From positions 62,001-126,000 of the forward strand of contig NW_025407876.1 in assembly GCF_003324165.1 (NCBI RefSeq): 64,000 bases of DNA, given 5' to 3'. The position numbers were made by a program, and so were the translations under genes. Under the pieces are notes generated by a model. The model searched no databases. It was not told where the DNA came from and was given only the letters and a program-made list of their open reading frames with translations. The stretch is from Naegleria lovaniensis. Taxonomy: Eukaryota; Heterolobosea; Eutetramitea; Acrasida; Naegleriidae. Of the stretch, positions 11,301 to 21,500 are shown piece by piece (positions within the stretch are counted from its first letter, which is position 1; each line of letters starts with the position of its first letter).

Positions 11301-11405
11301 GTCATGTAATTCAGCAAATTCTTCATCGAATCCATTACGAGAAGCAGATAAATTAGGAGGAAGGTCTGATTTTGATTTTCGTTGTTTTCGAGCATCTCTC
11401 AGCAT
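8325..11405 (-). CDS. Penicillin-acylase-family Ntn hydrolase, membrane anchored
   Basis: A 1026-residue protein from this start. An acidic N-terminus is followed by a transmembrane helix at about 110-131 and a penicillin amidase domain. The GYVHAQERLWQID motif (205-217) is the usual start of the alpha chain. Ser449 in QASNNWVISG is the expected nucleophile exposed by self-cleavage. Downstream are IAGLPCIIIGRNGNGISWSF and VIYADSNNNIAYTAAGRVPL, typical of the beta chain. The family hydrolyses amide bonds of N-acylated substrates such as acyl-homoserine lactones, N-acyl amino acids or beta-lactams; the substrate cannot be read here. The membrane anchor suggests a type II protein facing the lumen or outside. 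An upstream exon may extend the N-terminus (see 11647-11853). Confidence 0.88.
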   Translation of the reverse strand: MLRDARKQRKSKSDLPPNLSASRNGFDEEFAELHDSEDDDSDDHYENYNQDMISDEQSLISVGNRGVTNVDASSAQQQEQPSNAAASLIEETRRNQAYQQTTEYILKFLQFGSFLVYFIMLIGLVIFSVWIGTTKNAAQGLTRGTLNMKTLVDESAYNPTYKDALSYASKFMDSLKKGSVSVDRDANDVIHISAPDEYSLYFTQGYVHAQERLWQIDTLKRTLQGSLSQTFGVNLLFSDRFYLTLGLYEAAQRDYKLLNSADKDKLDAYANGLSFYVKTMPAIPVEYQLIGYKPTVFTGVDILAHHKYLSLTLSGNIYSEIQRYELDVLGLSASRISTILPNEYPNGFPFISQPKTNLNTNITYSTRVTSQQQTNTRQVNNLGFGSNLLDFAKTSVYGLFENILSGVNDLTDIFSSSSTIRQRLAWSVFDPQNIFSSPIANKGPYMQASNNWVISGDYTQGKQPLHANDIHLHLQAPNMFLLMHLKVTGTTPMETIGGSIAGLPCIIIGRNGNGISWSFTNAGADTMDLYELQETEDGSGYIYKGKTIPYTVKSVTLNLKDGGRAIFNITSTQFGPLIAGSLGDSLYPVRNLPKKKRLALRYLDTNIQDTSLLTFFTIPTAKNFDEFDKAFGKLTAPVLHVIYADSNNNIAYTAAGRVPLRTKPDENLGLRPVKTYVTAEEDYSWDIDPLTNQFVTAPYDTLPDLTPTEVKQQKASFIFSANNKPETPSIIRITNDYGLLYARSMRIQSLISNLVTTRTNITLQDMTALQIDSVSMLFIMNRNIFQKMKPFKDEYHEKIRKQLVDWNGDMVPDSKLATIFEYWLKYITKLASNETQYDQTKLPFSKDNSFPPSTRYALTVMQQEISNPSAAVDPNCVKFSSDKTCIGFARDQLEAVLKVLRSKFSFIPAYSSYRIHQTRFTHPLFGAYGLTGCLGTRISRRSGGTDTINEGAPSDDTLSNSFGPAYRQVIDHSNLEASVFIIPMGQSGNIFAKTYDNYLQAWENGEYVPMKTKDYVVKETLSIVEK

Positions 11406-11646
11406 GATGGCGACCTATATTGTAGTAGAAGAAGAAGAAGAAGAATTTTGAGTTGAGAGGAATGGCCATTCGAGTGACAATTTGTATTTCCATAAATCAA
11501 CATGATCATTTTCCAAATGAAACATCACGATCCATAATTTTCAAAATATCGACCATTGGCGATTCCATCCAACACATTCCGAATCAATATGATATCATGA
11601 TCATCATTCAAATATTTTGGAGAGATATTTCAACAACCAGACTTAC

Positions 11647-11853
11647 CCATAACGATAAAATCAATAAAAATCCAACCAATGACAAGACCACAAACGCAAA
11701 CAATGAATTACAGATAGCAATCAGATGCGGAATGGTAGCAATCAAATAGAAAAAGGGAACCGAAAAGAATATGGTGGCCACCGAGATGAAGACGAGCCAA
11801 AAAACCGATGCCGAACACGAAGGCTTGTTGGATCGATGTCGTGGTTGGGCCAT
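11647..11853 (-). CDS. Probable first exon of the Ntn hydrolase gene, encoding two membrane segments
   Basis: The frame starts at an ATG (MAQPRHRSNKPSCSASVFW) and encodes 69 residues with two hydrophobic stretches ending ...LVGFLLILSLW. Directly after the Trp codon comes GTAAGT. On the other side of a 231-base interval the sequence CAATATAG precedes VAIMLRDARK, in the same phase, running straight into the penicillin-acylase frame. Splicing would give a 1098-residue protein with three membrane helices at its N-terminus. If unspliced, the frame stops twelve codons later. It could instead be an independent small membrane protein. Confidence 0.45.
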
Positions 11854-11968
11854 TTTTTGTGGTTTGTTTTTGGTCAACAGGTTGACACCCGTCAAAGCCA
11901 GCACACAAGCCGCCACACGATCGCCAGAGAAATCCCTCCTTCTTCATGTTACAATTTCTGAATTCATT

Positions 11969-14260
11969 TTATTGTTGTTGATTTTCTAACGAATGGTTCG
12001 TAGAGTAGTTCTCCTTCATAATATTCTTGCAGATTTGTGGAGGCTCTTTTCCTCTCCATACGGTTGCAATGCAATGTTCATAAAAATCTTGACATTCATG
12101 CACAAGTCCAGCACGCATGAGACCCATCAACACCGTGGAAACAGTTTTTTCGGTTGGTTCTACCTTCATTTCTATCAAGCGATTGAACACATGGAGTGCC
12201 TGTTGTGGTTGGTTATTATTACAAAATCCTAATAGTATTTGGTTCCATGTTTCAATGTTGGGAACTCGAGTGGTCACAATCTGCTCATATACCTCCATTA
12301 GCTTTTCTAATTGTTTGGTTTTACCATAGAATTTAATCATGATAGCTGAGATATGTTCATCGCTTTGCCAGTGCCACAAACGTTTGATGAGCTCAATAAC
12401 CTTCTCTCCATTTACAACATCTCCGTTGTAGGCACACTTTTTGAGCAATATGGTCATGCATGATGACTGTGGATTGCTGTTTTTAGAAATTGCCTCATGC
12501 AAGATTTCACAAGCCGTATCTGTTTGTCCAATAAACGTGTAACCTATAATCAACAAATTATATGCAGTAGAGTCTAGATTTTTCTGTTGTCTCAGATCTG
12601 ACAGTGCCTTGGTTAATGCTGTCATGTCTCCAAGTTTCCAATAAAAATGGACAATCTCGGTTTTGAAATCCAATAGGTTCACAACGTGTTCAAACATGCT
12701 CGCTACCTCAATAATGTATTTTCCTTCCTCAAATAATTTCTTTTTGGCGCATGCGTTGATGAGGGATCCAAATGAGTAGCCGTTTGGCTCATACCCGTTC
12801 AGCTTCATTTCGCGAATAGTATCCACAGCTTCGCGAACATGGTCCAAAGCCAGGTATGCTCGAATTAACATGTTCCATGTCTCGACATCCATCGCCTCCT
12901 GATTGTGTTTAATCTCAGTAAAAAACTTTACAGCTATTTCTGGTTTTCCACAATTCATGTACAAATTCATGATGGAGCTGGTCAGCTCAGCACCGTACTT
13001 GTTGTGCTGCTCGGATTTTTCATGAATTTTCTTTCCTTCTTCCAATAATTTGTGTTTTGCGCATGCTGATATCAGTATGGCAAAGGTTGATGAATTTGGC
13101 TCAACCTTGGACGTTTCCATTTCGTTCAAAATCTCAATGGCGCCGTATATGTCGTTTTGTGAAATTTTGGCCTGAATCCAACAATTATATGTCACCTCTG
13201 TTATTGATCCATCGTGCTTCATTTGTTTGCACATTTCAATAGCTTCTTCGATATGCCTGCAAGCAATGTACATATGGATGATAGTATTTTTCAACTCGAT
13301 GCTATTGGGATATTCATGTGTTGCCAAAGTTTGAATTTTCTTTCCCTCTTCAAAGGCTTTCTTTTCCGAACAGAGCTTAGCGAGAGAAATTAATGAATTA
13401 ACTTCAGGTACAATATTGTGCTCCTTCATTTCTTCCAAAATTGTCATTGCTTGTGTGAGACTTTTTGACTTGCATAGAGATTTCAACAATACTGAATAGC
13501 TCACATCGGTAGCTTTATCCATATTCTTGAGCTGATTCATAATTACTTTACATTGATCGTAATCCCCATTGCGTGAGAATACCTTCAACATTCGCTGTAG
13601 CACAAACTTCTTTGGCCCTTCATATCCTTGCTCCACAAAATAATGGTACCAATATATACCCTCTTTATCCGAGTCTTTGTCATGCGTCAAACAAGCAACA
13701 ATAGAATTCCACATGTTTGGAACGACAATATCGCGTTGTTCTTCTTTCGTTTTCTTACTGAAACTATTCATTAATTCTACCAACTCGTGAACAAGCACTT
13801 TCATGATATCATGTTTGCGCAATTTGAAGCACACGTCAATGATCGCAACTTTAAGCAGAATCTGTTGTTTCAAGTTATATGCCACTGCTTGTTTGTAAAT
13901 TTCCATTTGCTGTTCAAAACTAAATTCTCGCTGACGCAGTAAAAAAATTGCATCCGAAACTTTAGGGTTCTTTCGAAATTTGTTTAAACAATTTTCCAAA
14001 TCATCCTCCATAAAGAATGAACGAACTTTTCGTGTTTTTTGAAATGAATCTAATTGATGAGGTTCCGTGTCAATATTATCATCCTCGATTTGCGAATTAA
14101 TAAAAGAGCAAGTGCTAAATTGCTTTAAGAAATATGGATGAGATGACTGTACGGATTTTGAAATTTGAGAGCCTTTTCTCATCACCGTAACGCCCTTCCG
14201 CATGAAGCAGCCATGGTGTTCAATTGTTGCCAATGCAATGTATCGGGACGAGTGTAACAT
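11969..14260 (-). CDS. Mitochondrial pentatricopeptide repeat (PPR) protein
   Basis: A 763-residue protein. The first 50 residues are poor in acidic residues and rich in Ser, Arg, Lys and His, as in a mitochondrial presequence. From about residue 150 to 740 there are tandem repeats of about 31-36 residues, for example TYNCWIQAKISQNDIYGAIE, FAILISACAKHKLLEEGKKI, NMLIRAYLALDHVREAVDTI and NQILLGFCNNNQPQQALHVF. PPR proteins bind organellar RNA one base per repeat and act in its processing, stability or editing. Several repeats end in EEGKKIHEKS-like sequence, recalling the long (L) and short (S) repeats of plant PLS-type proteins, but there is no DYW deaminase domain at the C-terminus. It is divergently arranged with the next gene, the two ATGs only about 57 bases apart. 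Confidence 0.88.
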   Translation of the reverse strand: MLHSSRYIALATIEHHGCFMRKGVTVMRKGSQISKSVQSSHPYFLKQFSTCSFINSQIEDDNIDTEPHQLDSFQKTRKVRSFFMEDDLENCLNKFRKNPKVSDAIFLLRQREFSFEQQMEIYKQAVAYNLKQQILLKVAIIDVCFKLRKHDIMKVLVHELVELMNSFSKKTKEEQRDIVVPNMWNSIVACLTHDKDSDKEGIYWYHYFVEQGYEGPKKFVLQRMLKVFSRNGDYDQCKVIMNQLKNMDKATDVSYSVLLKSLCKSKSLTQAMTILEEMKEHNIVPEVNSLISLAKLCSEKKAFEEGKKIQTLATHEYPNSIELKNTIIHMYIACRHIEEAIEMCKQMKHDGSITEVTYNCWIQAKISQNDIYGAIEILNEMETSKVEPNSSTFAILISACAKHKLLEEGKKIHEKSEQHNKYGAELTSSIMNLYMNCGKPEIAVKFFTEIKHNQEAMDVETWNMLIRAYLALDHVREAVDTIREMKLNGYEPNGYSFGSLINACAKKKLFEEGKYIIEVASMFEHVVNLLDFKTEIVHFYWKLGDMTALTKALSDLRQQKNLDSTAYNLLIIGYTFIGQTDTACEILHEAISKNSNPQSSCMTILLKKCAYNGDVVNGEKVIELIKRLWHWQSDEHISAIMIKFYGKTKQLEKLMEVYEQIVTTRVPNIETWNQILLGFCNNNQPQQALHVFNRLIEMKVEPTEKTVSTVLMGLMRAGLVHECQDFYEHCIATVWRGKEPPQICKNIMKENYSTNHSLENQQQ

Positions 14261-14317
14261 GCGTTGGTGATTCCAATTTTTTGTTTTTGTTTTTAAAAAA
14301 AAATTAAATTCAATAAC

Positions 14318-15082
14318 ATGAGATCAATCATAAGAAATAATATTTTGCACCAACAAAATAGGTTCATATTTGCAAAGCCACAACAACACTTGTTAATGGA
14401 GCCAATTTTTCCTTCATTCTCGTCGTTACAACAACGAGTATCATCATTCCGAAAGTTTTCTATCAAACTTCCGAATGCAAGCAAATTGAATTTGTCTAAT
14501 TCATTATCACCTCTCAATGTATTTCGAAAACAGTATAATCAGATGATTAAAGCAGCACCGTTGCTCCGATATTTAACTCCATTGGCAATATTGAGCTTGG
14601 TAATTTCATATTTGAGTGGTTTGAGAGAGTACAATCGGAATGTGGAGATGAATATACCCTATGATGTTTATAAATTCTCAATTAAAGTAACAAAGAGAAT
14701 GGTTCAAGAATTGATACATTTGAAAAATCAACATGCTAATATTGATCTGAGCAATTTGGAATTAATCAGCCATTTGATGGTGAATTGTTTTGATAATGAC
14801 CATTCAAGACTCATGTGCCAATTCATGCTGAACAAATACGGGAATGAAATAATCAAGGAAGTTCTGAATGTCTCAAACAAGGATCAAGGTCAAACGGCAC
14901 GTGTGTCAGATGAAATTTTCAGCAATTTATTCAGTAAGATTGATTATTCCAATGCTGCTGACGAATACTTTCATCAGTTCGTGGAGCAAACACCACTTAC
15001 TTCGTCCTACTTGTCTCATGATTGGAGATATAGATTGTATCGAACTCTCCATAAAGAGAGCAGTGGCGACTCACTTAGATGA
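14318..15082 (+). CDS. Mitochondrial-looking single-pass membrane protein, unrecognised
   Basis: A 254-residue protein. The N-terminal 60 residues are rich in Arg, Gln and Ser with no acidic run, as in a mitochondrial targeting sequence. A hydrophobic segment near residues 82-102 (LRYLTPLAILSLVISYLSGL) is probably a membrane span. The remainder is alpha-helical and mixed-charge, ending WRYRLYRTLHKESSGDSLR. No family was recognised. It shares a very short divergent promoter region with the PPR gene, so co-regulation and a mitochondrial role are reasonable guesses only. Confidence 0.6.
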   Translation: MRSIIRNNILHQQNRFIFAKPQQHLLMEPIFPSFSSLQQRVSSFRKFSIKLPNASKLNLSNSLSPLNVFRKQYNQMIKAAPLLRYLTPLAILSLVISYLSGLREYNRNVEMNIPYDVYKFSIKVTKRMVQELIHLKNQHANIDLSNLELISHLMVNCFDNDHSRLMCQFMLNKYGNEIIKEVLNVSNKDQGQTARVSDEIFSNLFSKIDYSNAADEYFHQFVEQTPLTSSYLSHDWRYRLYRTLHKESSGDSLR

Positions 15083-15567
15083 TTTTTTCTCCAGCATGAA
15101 TGAATAACGTGTAAGGAAAGAAAAAGAATTCAACTGATCTTCAGCTGAACCCATTATTGCAATACAACACCCTGATCATGCTGTGGTGAGCCATATGGAT
15201 GTGAATTAAATATGGATAACGAAGGTTTTCACACATTCTATTGCTTCAAATAAAGAATACGTAAGGGTCGAATGAGGATGACTCACTTTCTGAGATTCCA
15301 CTTTCATCTGTCAATGTTGACATTTGACGGAAAGCACCACAGAAAAAATTAACAGCATACACCATCGCTGTTGTTGCTGACTCTCCATCATTACCAATTT
15401 ACCAACAACATCATTCGAAATTTGTTGGGCTTTCTCGCATCATTTTACTGTGTACAACCAATCAGGTCTTGTCGTTGAAGTTATCAACAGCAACAGCATC
15501 ATCTAGATCTTGAAATTTGATACAATTTTATCATCATCACTCCTAATAATAATAACCCATCAACATC
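15083..15567. other. Intergenic region upstream of the NF1 gene
   Basis: A 485-base AT-rich gap between the end of the mitochondrial-looking gene and the first NF1 exon. It presumably includes the NF1 promoter and 5' UTR. I see no open frame worth calling, no RNA gene and no repeat. Confidence 0.4.
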
Positions 15568-18500
15568 ATGGACACTCTTATTGATGGCCTTGTGGATCGA
15601 GTATCCAAATTGGTATGTAGTTATTGGGAATGTATTTGTTTTTCAAGACAACAATGTCATTATTATTTGTCTGTCACCTCGTCAATTGCGCTATTGTTTA
15701 ATGATTGTTATAAAATTCTCATATGTGAAATCGTGGTCCATATGATGGTGGTGTATTCCTTTCCATTGTGTCTGTCCATCATCATGATGATGATGACGAT
15801 GAAACACCATATCCATTTCTACAACGCACTTTTCTTCATCGCACACTAAATGCTGGTTCACTTTATGGCCATACTTTATGGACTACGTCATCATCAAAAT
15901 GGATCCAATCATCATATTCGGTTCACATGATGGAACAAACCATTCCAACAACAACACATCCTCTTTGCCCAACAACACGACGGCTTTGTCTGTGCACAAA
16001 CATCACACATGATCCTAATGATTTGTGAACTATGCCACCGCGTGAATGACAATTCAAACAACAACAATAATCATTGCTGTGTGTTGGCAACAAACAAATT
16101 CACAAATCATCCATGACAATCTTGATATCATATTGATTGGCACACTCAATATGTGCATTACAACCACACACACGTGAATGTCATTTCAACAAATGTTCAC
16201 ACACACAGCTCCCATTCAATTCTCGTTCCACAACGAATACAATGGGAGATCTTCGCCAAACAGCAACCTCTCTCATCAAACTCTCCAATTATCAATTGGA
16301 TGCTGTCGTCAGTGGACTCATTCACATTAATACAGCACTCGAAAGGAACTATCATAGTGTCATGTCGTCCTCAGATGCACTTGCATCGATGGGACTCAAT
16401 TTACCTGGCTTTACAACTTCTGGTGTTGAGGGTAAAGCTTCTCTCAATGATTTTACATCAGGCAGCAACACAACAAACACCACTCCAACAGCAACTCCAA
16501 CAGCCTCACGATTGAATTTATTGGACGGACTCAAAACAGCTGTTACCGATAAACTAGGAGGAGGAAGTAGCGACAAAAACAACCTCTCTGGAAATAGCAG
16601 CAGTGCAAATTCCTCTTCCAATCATCCCAACAGCAATAGCAATACCACGAACGCTTCCTCAATGAATACCTCTTCCTCCATGATGAACAATTCATCTTCT
16701 CAAATCCCACCCGAAGCTCTCCATGCCATGGAAGAAGAAGTCTACGAACGTTTCATCCGTTCCAAAATCATTATTTTTCAACTTTTTTTAAAAACGTTGA
16801 GTGCCGCCATTAAATACGATCGTTTGGATTTACGGTTCGATGATGATCACTTGCTCATGATTGAGGCTGATTCGTCCAATGTAGAGGCAACAGCATCGAG
16901 TGGTTCTCACGGCACCGGAGGAGGAGGAACGTTTGAAGCAACGATCGGTAATAGTAGCAGCAGCAGCAGTGGAGGATTTGGAGATCATGATACCATTCTT
17001 GAGACTGGATCTAGCAGCACGACGAACACCTCATCATCAACATCATCCGATCCCAATACACCGGTTGGAATGGATGATTCGGCTACCACCTCAGAAGAAG
17101 AATTGGCTCCACCTGCCGGATTCAAAGAAGATGAAATTCCAAGATTGAATAATGACTTCTCGGAGACTCTCCTCACACAAATTATGGAAACTCTGTTCAA
17201 TTTGAAGAGTCTTGCATCGAGTGGTAGTAGTGGAAGTGGAGTTGGAGGAATTTTGAATGCCAATACCAACACATCGAACGATGAATCTTCTAAAACCAAG
17301 GGACCTAACCAATATTTGAAACATTTAGCTGCTCGTGTTCTCTTCAAATTGTCTGTTGTAAATTTCGATGTCGTATTCGTGAGAATTGAAGACTTCTTTA
17401 AAAAGATGAAATCTGATGAAGTCGACGACCGTATTTATCAAATGATTGAGTATATCAATTTTGATGCTTCCAAATTGACGAGATTAATTGCACTCTTGAA
17501 TGAAGTTCAAGCTAAATTGAAACAGAAAGCTTTTGTTGCTCTTGCTGGCCCATTGAGACAAGCCATTTGGAATTGGATCACCAATTATCCTCATCAGTTT
17601 ATTTCAAATTGTCAGAAAAAGACTGAGTTACCTGGAGGACCACAAAAGCTATTTAATGTGATTGCAGAGAGAAAGTTGAAAAAGCAAATTCCACACATAT
17701 GGCCTCTTCAAGCCATGATTCTCTTGCTGTGCCCAGAAGTTTTTGCCAATACCATTATGGCAGTGAAACAAGGTGACAAACCAAAAGCAACTGAGAAGAA
17801 GGAACACAAATTCTTGGAAAAAATCTTGAAAGCACTCAAAGAAAAGAACACTAAACGTGATGTCAATTCTGATACTGCTGTGGTGTGTTTCGTGGATTAT
17901 TATAAGGCCAGCACCTATTTGAAGAGCAGAGACTTGACGGCATTCCGTTTCTTGAATAGTGAAGTACAAAACGCCCTGCACGAACGATTAATGAATGTGG
18001 ACAATCCAGTTCGTCGTTACGGTACCGAAGAAGTTGATGTCAAATTGATGGTTGACTTTTTCGTTTCTGCGTACAGAATCAATCAACGCCATGTGACGAG
18101 CTATATCTTCCCTCATTGCTTCAAGTCAAAGAACACCGTTTTCAAATTGGCTTTGGCTAAAGCAATGCTCAAATTGGCCCGTAAAAATTCCACTTCTCTC
18201 AAATGGCACCCAACTCTCGCCCACAGCTACAAACATATTGCCAAGTTTGTTCGTACCATGTTCCAAGAGTTATTGCAACAAGAAAGTCTTTTGTACAATA
18301 AGCGTTCCCAGGTTTCTCAACCAACCTCCAATTCTAGCTCACAAACACCACCCTCCACTGAGACCTTGTTGGCTTGCTTGGCTGTGTTCTATGCTGAGCC
18401 TCGTCTAGTTTTAGAAAACACAAGTGACAATATTGCTGGTCACATTAACGAAATTTTATATTTCTTTGTTGGTTTAGTGAATTGCTTGGAAGGAGTCTCA

Positions 18501-21500
18501 AATTATCAAGTTCAAGCTCAAGCTTACAAGTTGCTCCAAAAATTGTTCCAACCACACTACATTATGCAATGGTGTCCTCAGGACATTGCAACCGGTTTTA
18601 TTGACTTGAGCTCTTCAGTGATTTCTAGATTATGCTTTATCTTATTCCAAGATAAAGAATCTCAGGGACAAAATGTCACCACAATTTTGGAATTGGTCAA
18701 GGACGTTTGTACTGCATCTAACAAGTTCTTAAGCTTACACAAGGACAAGATTACTGAACAAAATCTTGCAAGTAGAAAACGTACACAAATGTGGGAATCT
18801 GCAGAATCCACATTACTAGTTCTGTTATGCTCGACTGATCCTGACATTTGGACAACTGCTGCAAGCGTTTTTGGAGATTTGTGTGACATGATCGATATTT
18901 TGGAGAATAAGGAGACTCACAATGGTATTGCTCAAAATTATCAACTCTATCGTAAAATTTCGAGATTGGATGAATTGGGTAAAACAAGAAATCATCAACA
19001 GAAGTCCATTCGTCGTCTCTTACGTCGTGTCGAGTTGCAAACCAAGGCAAACTTGGCTGCATTTATTGAAATGTACTCTAGATGGAAGGAATTCACCAAG
19101 ACCCTCGAGGAAGGATCCATTCGTAACAAGGAAATGATTGATGATGCTCGTCTTGTTGAACACACTCGTTTGAAGAATTTGTGGAAGAACTACACTGCAT
19201 TTTTGTGCTCCATGGGTGGTGTCTGCTTGCAATCAAGTGAAAGCTTGTTAACTCCACAACAGCAGCAACAACAACAACAAAATCCTCAATCTTCACAAGA
19301 CCAAGAAAACGATGGCTCTCTCTCAGCCAGAGGTGCTCGAGCTGGAACCGCTCTGAAAAAGGAAAAGAAGGACTTCTCCATGAAGGATGACCTCATTAGA
19401 AATTTGATGAGATTAGTGATTAGCGATGTACCACTCATTCGTGACAATGTTGCACAAACTATTGGTACCGAATTGGCTCCATCACTTTATGGTGTTTTAT
19501 TCCAAAATTTGCATAGTTACGTCTCTGGATGTTTCGAAGAGGGAGCATCCATTGTTAAGGTGTCAGCAACATCTACATTGTTCGTGGAAAAGGCCATCCA
19601 CATTGTTCGTTCTGTTCTGGAACAAGCCCAAGAAAACTCTGAAGATTTGGCTATGGCCAAGTTTGAAACTTTGATTTTGAGCTTTATTAGATATTGTTCT
19701 CAACTCGTACTCAACAAGGATTACAATGTTATCAAATGTAAATTATGTATCCTCATTGAACTCATGATGAAGAGAAAGGAGTATATTACATTCAACAATG
19801 AAATCATGTTCAGATTTGAATCATTGAGACATATTAGCGAATGGATGAGTGAATTCGTCAACAAGACAGCAGTCAACAGCACAACATCCGTTGTTGAACT
19901 CGATTTCCCTAATCTTGATGCATTGTGTATGAAGGCCATTTCTGCAGTGCTTAAAGATTTGAGCTTTACCAAGGTTCGTGACAAACAATCAACCGGCAAC
20001 AGCTCTGAGAAGAATGAAGACATGAATAAGCGTGAATTTATCAAATACTTCTCATTCCTCTCAAGATATTTGACTCGATCCAAGACAGACAAGGACGCTC
20101 ATCCTCAACTCAGAGAATACACCATTCTCTCACTTGGAAATCTCCTCGAGTCTAACATTAACTATGGTCTTGAACAATTCATGAAGATGACCTACATTGA
20201 AGATCAAGAAACTCGTTCAGCTTTCTTGAGCGTCTTGACCCGTGTCATGAAGCAAGGTATTCAATTGGATGAGGAGCAAAGTGCCGAGACTGTGAAGAAA
20301 TATGACAAACTTCTCAACATTTTGCTTGAAAGTCCTCACTTGGATTTGGTCTTCTTGATGCTTTCCAGTGTTTCAGTGAGTGAAATGGACGATTTATGTA
20401 AGGCTCTCATTCGATTATTTGCTGAGAGAGGAAAAGCGCTCGATCTTCTCAAGAAGTTGATCGATAAGGAAATTGAAGCTACCACATCCGTTTCAACTCT
20501 TTTCAGAGCTAACAGCTCCGCTTCCAAGATGTTAACAGCATATTGTAACACTGTTGCTGCATCGTACATGGTTGAAACCATTTCTGAGCTTGTCAAGAAG
20601 ATTGTCTCTGAACCAAATTGTTTCGAAATTGACGACACAAAACCACTCAAGGAAGGAGAATCCATTGAAAAGAACGCAGCCCATCTCGCATCAACAGCTC
20701 AAGAGTTTTTGGAGCACATCTTCTCATCCATTGAAGCAATGCCATCCCAAGTTCGTTACATTTGTAATTACCTTGCTCAATCTGTGAACAACAAGTATCC
20801 TCCACAAAAAGGTGACGAGGATAAGCACTCTGCCAAGCATGTGATTGTTGGTGGTTTGTTGTTCCTTCGTTTCTTGAACCCTGCAATTGTTTCTCCAAAG
20901 AACTCAGGCATGGTTGACCAATCCCCAAGCTCTGATGCCGCCAGATTCCTTCTACTTGTGACTAAATTATTGCAAAACGTTGCTAACGGTGTCAAATTCG
21001 AAAGAAAACAAGGTGGCTCAGCATCTGATAACAAAACAATCAAGGAAGGCTACATGGTCAGAATGGATGACTTTGTTGTCAAGAATCTCGAAAGAGCTCG
21101 TAAATTCTTCGATTCTGTCTCAGCCCCTGTACCATCTGATTTCAAGGAAACAGAACACATTCTCGAGGATGAACTTCGCGAAGAGAACTTTATTTGTGTT
21201 CATAGATTCCTCTTCAATAATATGGAAAAGATGCAACAAAGATTGGTGCAAGTGCAAAGATCAGGCTCTAACGTTCCTCCTCAAAAATCAATCAGAAAAA
21301 CCATCGATGAATCCATGGATGCTCTTGCAGTCTCACCTGTGACAGATCCAAAGAAAGTTTCAGAATACATGGAACGTTTGCAAGCTGTCCTCACTGAACT
21401 CGGTAAACCACCAGAAAAGGAACAAAAGAAAGCCACAGTTGCAGCTGCATCCGAGGAGTTTAGCACTGGACATTTATTACAACTCTTTAGTGACAACAAG

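Noticed and set aside
11708-11947. Minus-strand frame starting MKKEGFLWRSCGG
   Set aside because: It overlaps the membrane exon in another frame, has Cys/Gln-rich composition without any pattern, and no family match.
16137-16208. Upstream extension of the NF1 frame (starting MAHSICALQPHTREC)
   Set aside because: It lies inside the proposed intron, does not resemble the NF1 N-terminus, and the exon at 15568 supplies a better start.
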